Position numbers and translations under genes: made by a program. Positions 1 to 7,212 of a stretch of 39,450 bases of DNA are shown here, piece after piece. The notes beneath the pieces were generated by a model that worked only from the letters and a program-made list of their open reading frames with translations, did no database searches and was not told the DNA's origin. How positions within the stretch are numbered: the stretch's first letter is position 1; each line of letters starts with the position of its first letter. The DNA is from Eggerthellaceae bacterium (lineage in GTDB: Bacteria; Actinomycetota; Coriobacteriia; Coriobacteriales; Eggerthellaceae). Where the stretch lies: NCBI GenBank assembly GCA_022644775.1, contig JALCHN010000015.1:1-39450 (forward strand), in the 5' to 3' direction.

Positions 1-106
1 CTACAACGAGGAGAGGCCGAAGGAGTCTCTGGGCTGGATGAGCCCGATGCAGTACAGGCGGGCGACGACGGCGACGCGGTAGGGTGTATCGGAAATTGTC
101 CGCACG
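1..106 (+). mobile_element. Right end of an IS3-family insertion sequence
   Basis: This is the transposase end plus about 20 nt of trailing DNA. The element probably ends around 100-108, where ATTGTCCGCA is followed by a truncated copy of the local TGACA repeat. The terminal inverted repeat cannot be verified because the left end lies outside the window. Confidence 0.5.
2..82 (+). CDS. IS3-family transposase, C-terminal end (partial)
   Basis: The reading frame enters from outside the window and stops at TAG 80-82. Its residues include YNEERPKESLGWMSP followed by QYR, the classic last block of the integrase (rve) domain of IS3-family OrfB transposases, which perform DDE strand transfer. Only about 26 residues are visible, so whether the full transposase is intact cannot be judged. 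It lies just downstream of, and convergent with, hypD, where a further hyp gene such as hypE might be expected. The family call rests on the recognisable terminal motif; the subgroup is not resolved. Confidence 0.8.
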   Translation, partial: YNEERPKESLGWMSPMQYRRATTATR

Positions 107-108
107 TC

Positions 109-125
109 CGCGCCCCCGTTGTCAC
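109..125. repeat. Truncated TGACA-family repeat arm
   Basis: CGCGCCCCCGTTGTCAC matches the last 17 nt of the repeat arms at 1654-1683 and 14071-14099. Homology stops abruptly on the left, at the presumed IS junction, so the rest of the repeat may lie on the far side of the insertion sequence. Confidence 0.6.
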
Positions 126-144
126 ACCCCGTTATCTTGGTGTC

Positions 145-169
145 GTACTATCGATAGTATCGATAGTAC
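145..169. repeat. Perfect 25-nt palindrome across the hypD stop
   Basis: GTACTATCGATA (145-156), one central base, then its exact reverse complement (158-169). It contains the hypD stop codon and encodes the last residues YYRYYR. No T-tract follows on the minus strand, so it is not a standard intrinsic terminator. Function unknown. Confidence 0.7.
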
Positions 170-1275
170 GCGGCACAACTGCCTTCGCTTGAGACCATGC
201 AGGGACCGATGGGGTTTTCCGGCGTGCAGACCTTGTTGAAGAGCGGGCACTGGTCGGGGGCCATGGCGCCGCGCAGCACGTCGCCGCAGCGGCAGCCCTT
301 GTGCTCGACGGTGGGCTCGACCTGCGGATGGAAGCGCTCGACCGCATCGAAGTCGCGGTAGGCCTCGCGGATATGGTAGCCGCTGCCCGGGATGGGACCC
401 AACCCGCGCCAGGTGGCCGTGACCGTTTCGAAGACCTCGTCGATCGCCGCCAGGGCAACCGGGTTGCCTTCGGGGCGCACGCCGCGCGTGTAGGCGATTT
501 CGATGTCGGCGCGCCCTTCGTGCAGCTGGCGCATGAGCATCGCGATGCCCTGCAGCACGTCGACCGGCTCGAAGCCCGTGACCACGCCGGGGATGCCGTA
601 TTCGTCGGCCAGGAACTGGTAGCAGGCGGTGCCTGTGATCGTGCTCACGTGGCCAGGCAGGATGAGCGCGTTCACCTCGAGCGAGGGGTCGGCCACGATG
701 GCCTCGAGCGCGCCGGGCATGTTCTTATGCGCCACGAACACGGTGAAGTTGGACAGGTGCAGGGCCTGGGCGCGCTTGATCGCCATCGACACGAGCGGCG
801 TGGTGGTTTCGAAGCCCACGCCCACGAAGACGACCTGGCGGTCGGGATGGTCTTGGGCGTACTTCAGCGCGTCGAGCGGCGAATAGACGATTTCGATCGA
901 CCGGCCGGCGGCCTTTTCGGCCAGCAAGCTCGAGGTGGACCCGGGCACGCGCGTCATGTCGCCGAAGGTGGTGATCGTGACTTCGGGAATGCGGGCCAGG
1001 GCGATGACCGTGTCGATGTCTTTGTTGGCCGTCACACATACCGGGCAACCCGGGCCGGAAAGCAGGCGGGTGCCTTCGGGCATGATGCCGCGGATGCCGT
1101 TGCGGGCGATCGCGACCGTGTGGGTGCCGCAGACCTCCATGAGGTTGGCATGATCGGGCGCGAGCGCGTAGATCGACTCGATGAGCCCGCGCGCGAGCTG
1201 GGGGTTCTTAAACTGCTTGAGGTCCTGGTTGGGCACGTTTTGAAGCGCGCTCGCCGTTTCGCCTTCGGCGGCCAT
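148..1275 (-). CDS. hypD: [NiFe]-hydrogenase maturation factor HypD
   Basis: A 375-residue protein of normal family length. HypD is the iron-sulfur scaffold that, with HypC, carries the Fe(CN)2CO group built for the [NiFe]-hydrogenase active site in the cytoplasm. Visible signatures are the redox motif CGTHT (residues 49-53), GPGCPVCVT (74-82, with two conserved cysteines), GFETTTP in the central domain and a C-terminal cysteine cluster (KGCRCGD, QCP, KVC, GPC) that ligates a [4Fe-4S] cluster. The ATG starts directly after the hypC stop with no gap, so the two are translationally coupled. The hydrogenase structural genes are not in the window. The C-terminus is formed by a 25-nt palindrome, and an IS3 remnant follows immediately. 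Confidence 0.96.
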   Translation of the reverse strand: MAAEGETASALQNVPNQDLKQFKNPQLARGLIESIYALAPDHANLMEVCGTHTVAIARNGIRGIMPEGTRLLSGPGCPVCVTANKDIDTVIALARIPEVTITTFGDMTRVPGSTSSLLAEKAAGRSIEIVYSPLDALKYAQDHPDRQVVFVGVGFETTTPLVSMAIKRAQALHLSNFTVFVAHKNMPGALEAIVADPSLEVNALILPGHVSTITGTACYQFLADEYGIPGVVTGFEPVDVLQGIAMLMRQLHEGRADIEIAYTRGVRPEGNPVALAAIDEVFETVTATWRGLGPIPGSGYHIREAYRDFDAVERFHPQVEPTVEHKGCRCGDVLRGAMAPDQCPLFNKVCTPENPIGPCMVSSEGSCAAYYRYYR

Positions 1276-1536
1276 TTACACGGCCTGCTTCGACGCGGCT
1301 TCGGGCACCTCTTCGGCGACCATTTCGGGGAACTGCTTCACCAGTTCGAGGGTTTCCTCGGCGAATGCGGGGTCGACGATTTCGATCGCGAAACCGGCGT
1401 GCACGAGGACGTAGTCGCCCACTTTTGCGGTAGGCGTGAGGTCGATCGACGCTTCGCGTGTGGCGCCGAGGATGTTCACCTCGACCATGTTGTTGTCTTT
1501 AAGCTCGGTGATCTGAGCGGGAATAGCCAAGCACAT
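1276..1536 (-). CDS. hypC: Hydrogenase maturation chaperone HypC/HupF
   Basis: An 86-residue small chaperone that starts MCLAIPAQI; the cysteine at position 2 is the residue that HypC uses to bind the HypD-borne iron centre and then the large-subunit precursor of the hydrogenase. The rest (VGDYVLVHAGFAIEIVD) is the OB-like barrel typical of the HypC/HupF family, with a slightly extended acidic C-terminal tail. The ribosome site AAGGAGGC (1541-1548 on the minus strand) sits 4 nt before the ATG. It is followed without a gap by hypD, and is separated from upstream hypF by a 196-nt spacer filled with repeats and a possible promoter. Confidence 0.95.
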   Translation of the reverse strand: MCLAIPAQITELKDNNMVEVNILGATREASIDLTPTAKVGDYVLVHAGFAIEIVDPAFAEETLELVKQFPEMVAEEVPEAASKQAV

Positions 1537-1566
1537 ACGTGCCTCCTTCTGCGAGTACTAGTAGGC

Positions 1567-1594
1567 ACTCTACCAATGTGCCCGTGAATTGCAA
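1567..1594 (-). promoter_or_regulatory. Possible hypCD promoter
   Basis: On the minus strand TTGCAA (1589-1594) and TAGAGT (1567-1572) are separated by 16 nt, 4/6 matches each to sigma-70 boxes, about 30 nt before the hypC start. It would let hypCD be transcribed independently of hypF, beyond the repeat hairpin. Weak evidence. Confidence 0.3.
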
Positions 1595-1619
1595 TGGGCG
1601 GGATGCCATTTTCGGGGGC

Positions 1620-1683
1620 TGACAACGGGGGCGCGTGATGTTGTCACACTTTTGTGTGACAACATCACGCGCCCCCGTTGTCA
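1620..1683. repeat. Long perfect hairpin of paired TGACA-family repeats
   Basis: Two 30-nt arms (1620-1649 and 1654-1683) are exact reverse complements around a TTTT loop. Each arm is itself bounded by TGACAAC and GTTGTCA, so there is palindromy at two scales. It lies between the hypF stop and the hypC promoter region. The layout resembles a BIME-type pair of REP units. It may terminate or insulate transcription; that is inference. Confidence 0.85.
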
Positions 1684-1700
1684 CCGTTGTCACGCCAAGG

Positions 1701-1732
1701 GCGCGACAACAACCTCCGCTCCCCTGTCACGC
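1701..1732. repeat. Single TGACA-family repeat, CCTCCG subtype
   Basis: GCGCGACAACAACCTCCG followed by CTCCCCTGTCACGC, ending next to the hypF stop. It is closely related to the units at 11670-11733 and 33434-33471 and sits only 17 nt from the hairpin at 1620-1683, so two subtypes are stacked here. Confidence 0.65.
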
Positions 1733-4159
1733 TTACTGGTTGAGGGCGACGACGGCCTGGCCGAACGAGACGCAGGCGTCGTTGGGCGGCAGGTCGCGGT
1801 TCATCGCCACCGTGTAACCCAGCTCGGCGAGCGCCGGCACCGCGTGTTCCACCAGGTAGCGGTTCATGAACACGCCGCCCGAAAGCACTACCGTGCGCAC
1901 GCCGTAGACCGCTTCGACGATCTGCGCCATCTCGACGATCGCGCGCACCATTGCCTCGTGGAAGCGGCGGGCGATCGCGCCGGTGGGCACGCCGGCCTCG
2001 ATGTCGTCGAGCAGGGCGCGGAAGACGGGCTCGGGGTCGAGCTGGAGCACCGAAGTGTCGAGCGCCGTGCTCTCTTTCGAGGCCACGTTCTTCACGATGC
2101 CCACGTGGTAGCGGTCGAGTGCTTCGGCGTCGATAGCGGCGCCTTCGTCAATCGCCGCTTCCAGGAGCACGGCGCCCTCCCCTTCGTAGGTGGGTTCCTC
2201 GCAGATGCCCAAAAGCGCGCTCGCCGCGTCGAACATGCGACCCACCGACGAGGTGAAGGGGCTGTTCAGGCCCTTATCGATCATCTGCTGGCACACGGGC
2301 GCGGCGTCGCCCAGACGGCTGGCGAGCCGTTTGCCCTGCGGGTGGTCGAGCAAATCGAGCGCCCACAGAAGGCCCCAGGCACAGCGCAGCGGGTGCTTGA
2401 TCGCAGCCGCGCCGCCCGGCAGCGGGAAGTAGGTGAAGTTGGCGAACCGCTCGAAGGCCTGCAGGTTGGCGAGCATGACCTCGCCGCCCCAGATGGCCCC
2501 GTCTTCGCCGTAGCCCGTGCCGTCGAAGGCGAACCCGCACACGGGGCCTTCGAGCTTGTTTTCGGCCATGGCCGCCACCAGGTGGGCGTGGTGGTGCTGC
2601 ACTTCGGTCACGGGCAGGTTCTGGCCGTGGGCCCACTTGCTCGTGAGGTATTCGGGATGCTTGTCGCAGGCCACGCGCTCGGGCGCGAGCTTGAAGAGCT
2701 TTTCGTAGATGCCCTTGGCCGTAAGCCAGGCGTCGTTGGTCGGCGCGTTTTCCATGTCGCCGATGTGCTGGCTCACGAAGGCCTCGCCCGGCCGCGTGAG
2801 CGTGAAGGTGCTCTTCTGCTCGGGGCCGGTGGCGAAGATCACGGGCGCGTCTTGGCCGCCGGACACCGCAAGCGGCACGACCGCCGGCGCGAAGCCGCGG
2901 GCGCGGCGGATCATCTGCACGCTCGTGCCCTGGGCGCCGAAGTCGAGCACGCGCAAAACCGAATCGTCGTAGCGCGACAGGATCGCCCGGTCGTTGCCCA
3001 GGAAGGCGTCGGCGATGCCGGCGAGGGCCCGGTAGGCGCAGGCGTCGTCGATCTGGATGGGCTCGTCGTGCACGTTTCCGCTCGTCATCACGAGGATGCC
3101 CGAGTAGTCGTGCATGATCAGGTGCTGCAGCGGGGTGGCCGGCAGCATGACGCCCAGCTCGGTAAGGCCGTCGGCCAGGCCGGGCGCGAACACGACGTCG
3201 GCGCGCTTCTTCAGAAGGACGATCGGGCGGGCGGGGCTTTGCAGCTGCTGGGCCTCTTCGTCGCTCACGTGGCAGTAGGCGCGGGCCGCTTCGACAGAAG
3301 GCACCATGCAGGCGAAGGCCTTGCCCGGGCGGCGCTTGCGACGGCGCAGTTCGGCCAAAGCCAGCGGGTTGGTGGCGTCGCAGGCTAGGTGGAAGCCGCC
3401 GAGCCCCTTGATCGCGACGATTTCGCCGGCGCGCAGCTTGTCGATGCAGGCCGCGATCAGCGCGTCGCTTTCCTCGCGCGTGGTGCCCCAGCGCACCCGG
3501 GGCGCTTCGTGCAGGTCGCCTGCGGGCGCGGCGGCACGGGCCGCTTCTTCCGAAAAGCCCGCCTGGCCCGGGCCCACTTCGGGCACGTACCAGCTCAGGT
3601 GCGGGCCGCAGTCGAAGCAGGCGTTGGGCTGGGCGTGGAAGCGGCGGTCGGCCGGGTCGACGTATTCGGTCGCACACGCCTTGCACATGGGGAAATCGGC
3701 CATGCTCGTTTCAGGGCGGTCGTAGGGCAGACCGCGGATGATCGTGAAGCGGGGGCCGCAGTTGGTGCAGTTGATGAAGGGATAGCGGTAGCGGCGGTTG
3801 GCCGGGTCGAAGAGCTCGCGGACGCAGTCGTCGCAGGTGGCCAGATCGGGCGACACGAGGGTCGTCTGGTCGGTTGCGGCGTCGTCGGAATAGCGGATCT
3901 CGAAATCGGTGAAGCCTTCCAGGGGCACTTCGGCCATCGTGATCTTCTTCACGCGGGCCGCGGCGGGCGCTTCTTCGGAAAGGGCCATCACGAATTCGTC
4001 GATGTGCTTTTCCTCGCCTTCGGCATGGATGTGCACGCCGTCGACGCCGTTCAAGACCCAGCCGTTGATGAGGAAGGTGCGGGCCAGCCGGTAGACGAAG
4101 GGGCGGAAGCCCACGCCCTGCACTACGCCGGTAACCTGGATATCGAGTGCCTCTTGCAC
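1733..4159 (-). CDS. hypF: Carbamoyltransferase HypF
   Basis: An 808-residue protein with the full HypF architecture. HypF turns carbamoyl phosphate and ATP into carbamoyl-adenylate and transfers the carbamoyl group to the C-terminal cysteine of HypE, the source of the active-site cyanide. In order: an acylphosphatase domain (GVVQGVGFRPFVYR, residues 11-24), two zinc-finger-like modules with CxxC pairs at 109/112, 131/134, 159/162 and 181/184, a YrdC-like domain (KGLGGFHLACDATN), and a Kae1-like C-terminal domain with HHHAH and GFAFDGTGYGEDG. A GTG start at 4157-4159 is preferred because AAGGAGGC lies 5 nt upstream and the domain begins right after it; an ATG further upstream would precede the ribosome site. 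It follows pgi on the same strand, with a hairpin between. Confidence 0.95.
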   Translation of the reverse strand: MQEALDIQVTGVVQGVGFRPFVYRLARTFLINGWVLNGVDGVHIHAEGEEKHIDEFVMALSEEAPAAARVKKITMAEVPLEGFTDFEIRYSDDAATDQTTLVSPDLATCDDCVRELFDPANRRYRYPFINCTNCGPRFTIIRGLPYDRPETSMADFPMCKACATEYVDPADRRFHAQPNACFDCGPHLSWYVPEVGPGQAGFSEEAARAAAPAGDLHEAPRVRWGTTREESDALIAACIDKLRAGEIVAIKGLGGFHLACDATNPLALAELRRRKRRPGKAFACMVPSVEAARAYCHVSDEEAQQLQSPARPIVLLKKRADVVFAPGLADGLTELGVMLPATPLQHLIMHDYSGILVMTSGNVHDEPIQIDDACAYRALAGIADAFLGNDRAILSRYDDSVLRVLDFGAQGTSVQMIRRARGFAPAVVPLAVSGGQDAPVIFATGPEQKSTFTLTRPGEAFVSQHIGDMENAPTNDAWLTAKGIYEKLFKLAPERVACDKHPEYLTSKWAHGQNLPVTEVQHHHAHLVAAMAENKLEGPVCGFAFDGTGYGEDGAIWGGEVMLANLQAFERFANFTYFPLPGGAAAIKHPLRCAWGLLWALDLLDHPQGKRLASRLGDAAPVCQQMIDKGLNSPFTSSVGRMFDAASALLGICEEPTYEGEGAVLLEAAIDEGAAIDAEALDRYHVGIVKNVASKESTALDTSVLQLDPEPVFRALLDDIEAGVPTGAIARRFHEAMVRAIVEMAQIVEAVYGVRTVVLSGGVFMNRYLVEHAVPALAELGYTVAMNRDLPPNDACVSFGQAVVALNQ

Positions 4160-4180
4160 GAAGTGCCTCCTTAGACGAAA

Positions 4181-4210
4181 GCGCGCCGCCGGCAAAACCG
4201 GGCGGCGCGC
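4181..4210 (-). terminator. Stem-loop after pgi
   Basis: A perfect 10-bp GC-only stem (4181-4190 with 4201-4210) around a loop containing AAAA. Read on the minus strand it follows the pgi stop and is followed by TTTCGTCT, so it is a plausible intrinsic terminator or attenuator before hypF, although the T-run is short. Confidence 0.55.
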
Positions 4211-4300
4211 GTGTCCTTCATGGGTGGGTGCCGGGCGCGCGTGCGGCGGGCGCCGGCCCCGGCTCGCCTTGCAGCGGGCCTGCTTGAGCGGGCGGGGCCG

Positions 4301-6007
4301 CTACAGGGTGCGGGCGATCTTCTGCACCAGGTCGCCCACCTGGCGCAGGGTGGCGCCGCAGTTGTCGGGCAGGTGCAGGTGCACCACGCGACGGCCGCGC
4401 TCGGACAGGACGCGCAGGTCGCCTTCGGCCTGCGACTTGGCCAACGTGGCGAGCGAGGGCACCTTCCAGTCGGGCAGGGGCACATCCTTCAGCTCGTCGG
4501 CCGAAAGGATGAGGAAGACGCCGTTGTTGGGGCCGCCCTTCTGCAGCTGGCCGGTGGAATGCAGGTAGCGCGGGCCCACTTCAAGACAGGACACCATGCC
4601 GAATTCGGACGCGAAGGTATGGCGGATAAGCTCGAGGGCCTCGCGACGGCCTTCGCCCGCGAAGGGCAGGAAGGCGTTGAGCGAGAAGTAGTCGCCGGGG
4701 CGCACGCTTTCCATGAGTTTGCGCAGGGCCTCTTCGAGGGTGGCAGCGCCCTTCATCGCGTCGGACAGGCGCACTTCCACTTCGCCCAGCACCATGCCGT
4801 CGATCTTGCCCTGCACGAAATCGGGCTCAGTTTCGCCTTCGGCGATGACCTGCAAGGTGGCCGCTTTGGCGGATGCCACGTCGGGCTGGTCGAAGGGGCA
4901 GACTTCCATGAGGTAGCCGCACATGGCCGTGGCGTATTCCCACATCACGAAGTCTTCGGCCAGATTGCACACCGTGTCGATGGTCATCGACAGACGCGGG
5001 ATGGTTTCGGACACGTAGGCCAGGCTGACCTCGAAGTTCTTGCGTTCGTCCCAAAGGTCGTTCTTGGTCTTGTACATGATCGCCGTGCGGTCGCCCTGGT
5101 CCTTGGCGAGCACGAGCGCGTCGGGCTCGATGTTGGGCAGGATGCCCTTGCCGTTCTTACCCAGGCTTTCGGCGATGAGCTGTTCGATCCACAGACCCAG
5201 CACGCGGCCGCGTTTCTGGGTGAGGAAGCTGAACTTGTCGCGGCCCTGCACGTAGTTGTCGTAAAGGAAGGCCGCCAGGATGATGGCCGGGTTGTCGACC
5301 GAATCTTCTGAGCAGGCGGCTTCGGCGGAGCGGGCGTGCTCGAGGAATTCGTCGAGGTCGATGCCCACCAGGGCCGCCGGCACCAGGCCGAAGACCGAAA
5401 GGGCGCTGTAGCGGCCGCCCACCGTGGGCTCGCCGGAGAAGACCTTCAGCCAGCCTTCGCGCTTGGCCTGCTCTTCGAGGGCGCTGCCCGGGTCGGTGAT
5501 GGCGACCAGGTGCTTGACGATCTCCTCTTCGGGCAGGGTCTTGGACAGTTCGGCGCGCACCGCGCGCAGGTAGCTCATGGGCTCGATCGTGCCGCCGCTC
5601 TTCGACGACGTGATCACGATGAGCTTATGCGGGTCGCACGTGTCGAGCAGGGAGCGAAGACGCACCGGCGAGTCGGAGTCGAGCGTGCGGAACTTCACTT
5701 CCGAGCTGTCGACGCTGTTGTACTTGGTGATGGTCATGGGCGCCTGGGTGGAGCCACCTTCGCCCAGAAGGAGCACCTGGTCGAGGCCGGCGTCTTTGGC
5801 CTGCTTGGCAAAGGCCTTGATGTCGTCGATCGGGTACGGCGGGTTGCTCGCCAGATCGACCCATCCCATGAAGTCGCGCGCGCAGGCTTCGGCGGCTTCG
5901 TCGAAGCTGTAGAGCGTGGCGTCTTTCGCGTGCAAACGACTGGCCACTTGGTCTTTCACCAGGGTTTTCGCCGATGGGTAGACCTTTTCCAAATCGCCGC
6001 TCAGCAT
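4301..6007 (-). CDS. pgi: Glucose-6-phosphate isomerase
   Basis: A 568-residue cytoplasmic enzyme interconverting glucose-6-phosphate and fructose-6-phosphate. The phosphosugar-binding SIS fold is shown by SSKSGGTIEP, followed by GRYSALSVFGLVPAALVG and, near the C-terminus, HSTGQLQKGGPNNGVFL. The sequence style resembles the Pgi half of fused transaldolase/Pgi proteins more than the classical E. coli enzyme, but no transaldolase domain is attached. The ATG at 6005-6007 is chosen because AAAGAGGA precedes it by a few bases; a longer frame runs upstream but would start in the leader hairpin. A strong TATAAT at 6085-6090 and a stable leader hairpin lie upstream. hypF follows after a terminator-like stem. 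Confidence 0.93.
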   Translation of the reverse strand: MLSGDLEKVYPSAKTLVKDQVASRLHAKDATLYSFDEAAEACARDFMGWVDLASNPPYPIDDIKAFAKQAKDAGLDQVLLLGEGGSTQAPMTITKYNSVDSSEVKFRTLDSDSPVRLRSLLDTCDPHKLIVITSSKSGGTIEPMSYLRAVRAELSKTLPEEEIVKHLVAITDPGSALEEQAKREGWLKVFSGEPTVGGRYSALSVFGLVPAALVGIDLDEFLEHARSAEAACSEDSVDNPAIILAAFLYDNYVQGRDKFSFLTQKRGRVLGLWIEQLIAESLGKNGKGILPNIEPDALVLAKDQGDRTAIMYKTKNDLWDERKNFEVSLAYVSETIPRLSMTIDTVCNLAEDFVMWEYATAMCGYLMEVCPFDQPDVASAKAATLQVIAEGETEPDFVQGKIDGMVLGEVEVRLSDAMKGAATLEEALRKLMESVRPGDYFSLNAFLPFAGEGRREALELIRHTFASEFGMVSCLEVGPRYLHSTGQLQKGGPNNGVFLILSADELKDVPLPDWKVPSLATLAKSQAEGDLRVLSERGRRVVHLHLPDNCGATLRQVGDLVQKIARTL

Positions 6008-6041
6008 ATATCCTCTTTCTATTTGCAACAGAATCGAAAGC

Positions 6042-6068
6042 AAGGGGCCCAGCCGAAGCGGGCCCCTT
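6042..6068 (-). promoter_or_regulatory. UUCG-capped stem-loop in the pgi leader
   Basis: Perfect 9-bp stem AAGGGGCCC / GGGCCCCTT with an inner GC-TTCG-GC cap on the minus strand, starting about 10 nt after the predicted transcription start. Such a 5' hairpin often stabilises mRNA; attenuation is also possible. No gene-specific ligand site was recognised. Confidence 0.6.
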
Positions 6069-6084
6069 CTTCCCATATGCGCAG

Positions 6085-6114
6085 ATTATAGTGCAGCGCG
6101 CCCATACGGTCGAA
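6085..6114 (-). promoter_or_regulatory. pgi promoter
   Basis: Consensus -10 TATAAT on the minus strand (6085-6090), with TTCGAC (6109-6114) 18 nt upstream as a poor -35. Correct orientation and distance for pgi, with a leader of roughly 70 nt. Confidence 0.55.
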
Positions 6115-6135
6115 TTTCCGTTGACAGATGGGAAC

Positions 6136-6197
6136 GTGAAAACGAGAGCGGGTGATGTTTTCACGCTGGCGTGACGACATCACCCGCCCCGTTGTCA
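6136..6197. repeat. Diverged hairpin pair of TGACA-family repeats
   Basis: The left unit 6136-6164 has ends GTGAAAAC and GTTTTCAC and core GAGAGCGGGTGAT; the right unit 6171-6197 is its imperfect reverse complement (GTGACGACATCACCCG, then CCCCGTTGTCA). It lies between the 3' end of the LytTR gene and the pgi promoter. The left unit keeps its own palindrome through paired changes relative to GTGACAAC/GTTGTCAC. Confidence 0.75.
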
Positions 6198-6207
6198 TCG
6201 GTGTTGT

Positions 6208-6924
6208 CTAGAGGCCGAGGGCCTTTTTCAGCGACGAGACGCGACGGCGCGAGACGGGAATCTTCTCCTCGCAGCCTTCCAGCGTGAGCAGCAGGGTTCC
6301 GCCCGTAACCGATTCGACTTCGGTGACCGCCGAAAGGTTCACCAGGTAGCCGCGGTGCACGCGGAAGAAGCCGTGGCCGTCGAGGCGCTTTTCCAGCTGG
6401 GCCAGGCTCACCGTGCTGAAGTAGCGGTCGGTGTCGGTCTGCAGGTAGGCGTAGTCGTCGTGGGCCATGACGTAGCGGATCGAATCGATGGGGATGAGGA
6501 TCTTCTTGCTCGCTTTTTCGACCGGGATGCGGTCGAGCTTCTGTACCTTGGCACGCAGAGAGAGCTGCTCTTCCACACGGGTGATGGCCTGGTCCAGGCG
6601 ATCGGATTCCACCGGCTTGACCAAGTAGTCGATCGCGTTGACCTTGAAGGCGTCGATTGCGAACTCGCTGTAAGCGGTTACGAACACCACGGCCGGCGGG
6701 TACTTCAGATGGCGCAGGGCCTCGGCGAGCTGCAGGCCCGTGGCTTCGGGCATGTTGATGTCGAGGAACATCACGTCGCAGGGATATTCCTTGAGCTTTT
6801 CGATCGCTTCGCGCACGCTCGCAGCTTCGGCGACCACTTCGGTCTTGCCCAGCTCGTCCAACAAATAGCGCAGCTCGGAGCGCGCGGGTGCCTCGTCATC
6901 GACGATGATAGCCTTCAGCTGCAC
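6208..6924 (-). CDS. LytTR-family response regulator
   Basis: A 238-residue DNA-binding response regulator. The receiver domain (residues 3-120) has the acidic pair D9/D10, the phospho-acceptor D55 in FLDINMP and a conserved lysine in YLVKPVE. The C-terminal LytTR domain (about 140-238) shows DDYAYLQT, FFRVHRGYLVNL and IPVSRRR. It should bind paired LytTR boxes after phosphorylation by the adjacent LytS-like kinase. A GTG start at 6922-6924 is chosen because the receiver fold starts immediately and GGAAGGGG lies upstream; an upstream ATG would add an unrelated 47-residue tail. It is the last gene of an operon-like run; the 288-nt gap to the kinase is unusually long. Target genes are unknown. 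Confidence 0.92.
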   Translation of the reverse strand: MQLKAIIVDDEAPARSELRYLLDELGKTEVVAEAASVREAIEKLKEYPCDVMFLDINMPEATGLQLAEALRHLKYPPAVVFVTAYSEFAIDAFKVNAIDYLVKPVESDRLDQAITRVEEQLSLRAKVQKLDRIPVEKASKKILIPIDSIRYVMAHDDYAYLQTDTDRYFSTVSLAQLEKRLDGHGFFRVHRGYLVNLSAVTEVESVTGGTLLLTLEGCEEKIPVSRRRVSSLKKALGL

Positions 6925-7212
6925 GAAAGCCCCTTCCGTCTGTTCTCTACCGAGTGAATTCTCGTAACGCCAATTAACATGACAGTATAGTTCATCGCTC
7001 GCGGCGCGCGATAAGGGATGCCCCTCGACAGGGGCAGATATGAAGAAAAATCGACAAGGCCGCACGAGGTTGAGCGGGGCGCATTAGGACAAACGGCGAA
7101 AAGTGTCCAGATGAGGGGCGCGAGGCGCGAAAGCGGCGCAGACAAGGCGCAGCGAAGGCGCGAAAGCGCCGCGAAAACGGCGCACGCTGCCCCGCCGGCG
7201 GCCGCGCTCGCC
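6925..7212. other. Spacer between kinase and regulator genes
   Basis: 288 nt without a supported gene. It holds related GGCGCGAAAGCG motifs and a perfect small hairpin GGCGC-GAAA-GCGCC at 7157-7170. No convincing promoter or terminator was found. Confidence 0.4.

Noticed and set aside
301..1587. A 428-codon plus-strand frame opposite hypD and hypC
   Set aside because: It mirrors well-defined hyp genes, has no ribosome site and no recognisable protein.
1733..3686. Long frames opposite or out of phase with hypF
   Set aside because: Arg/Pro/Ala-rich translations typical of wrong frames in high-GC DNA; hypF accounts for the region.
4211..6091. Plus-strand frames across pgi
   Set aside because: Antisense shadows of pgi without ribosome sites or motifs.
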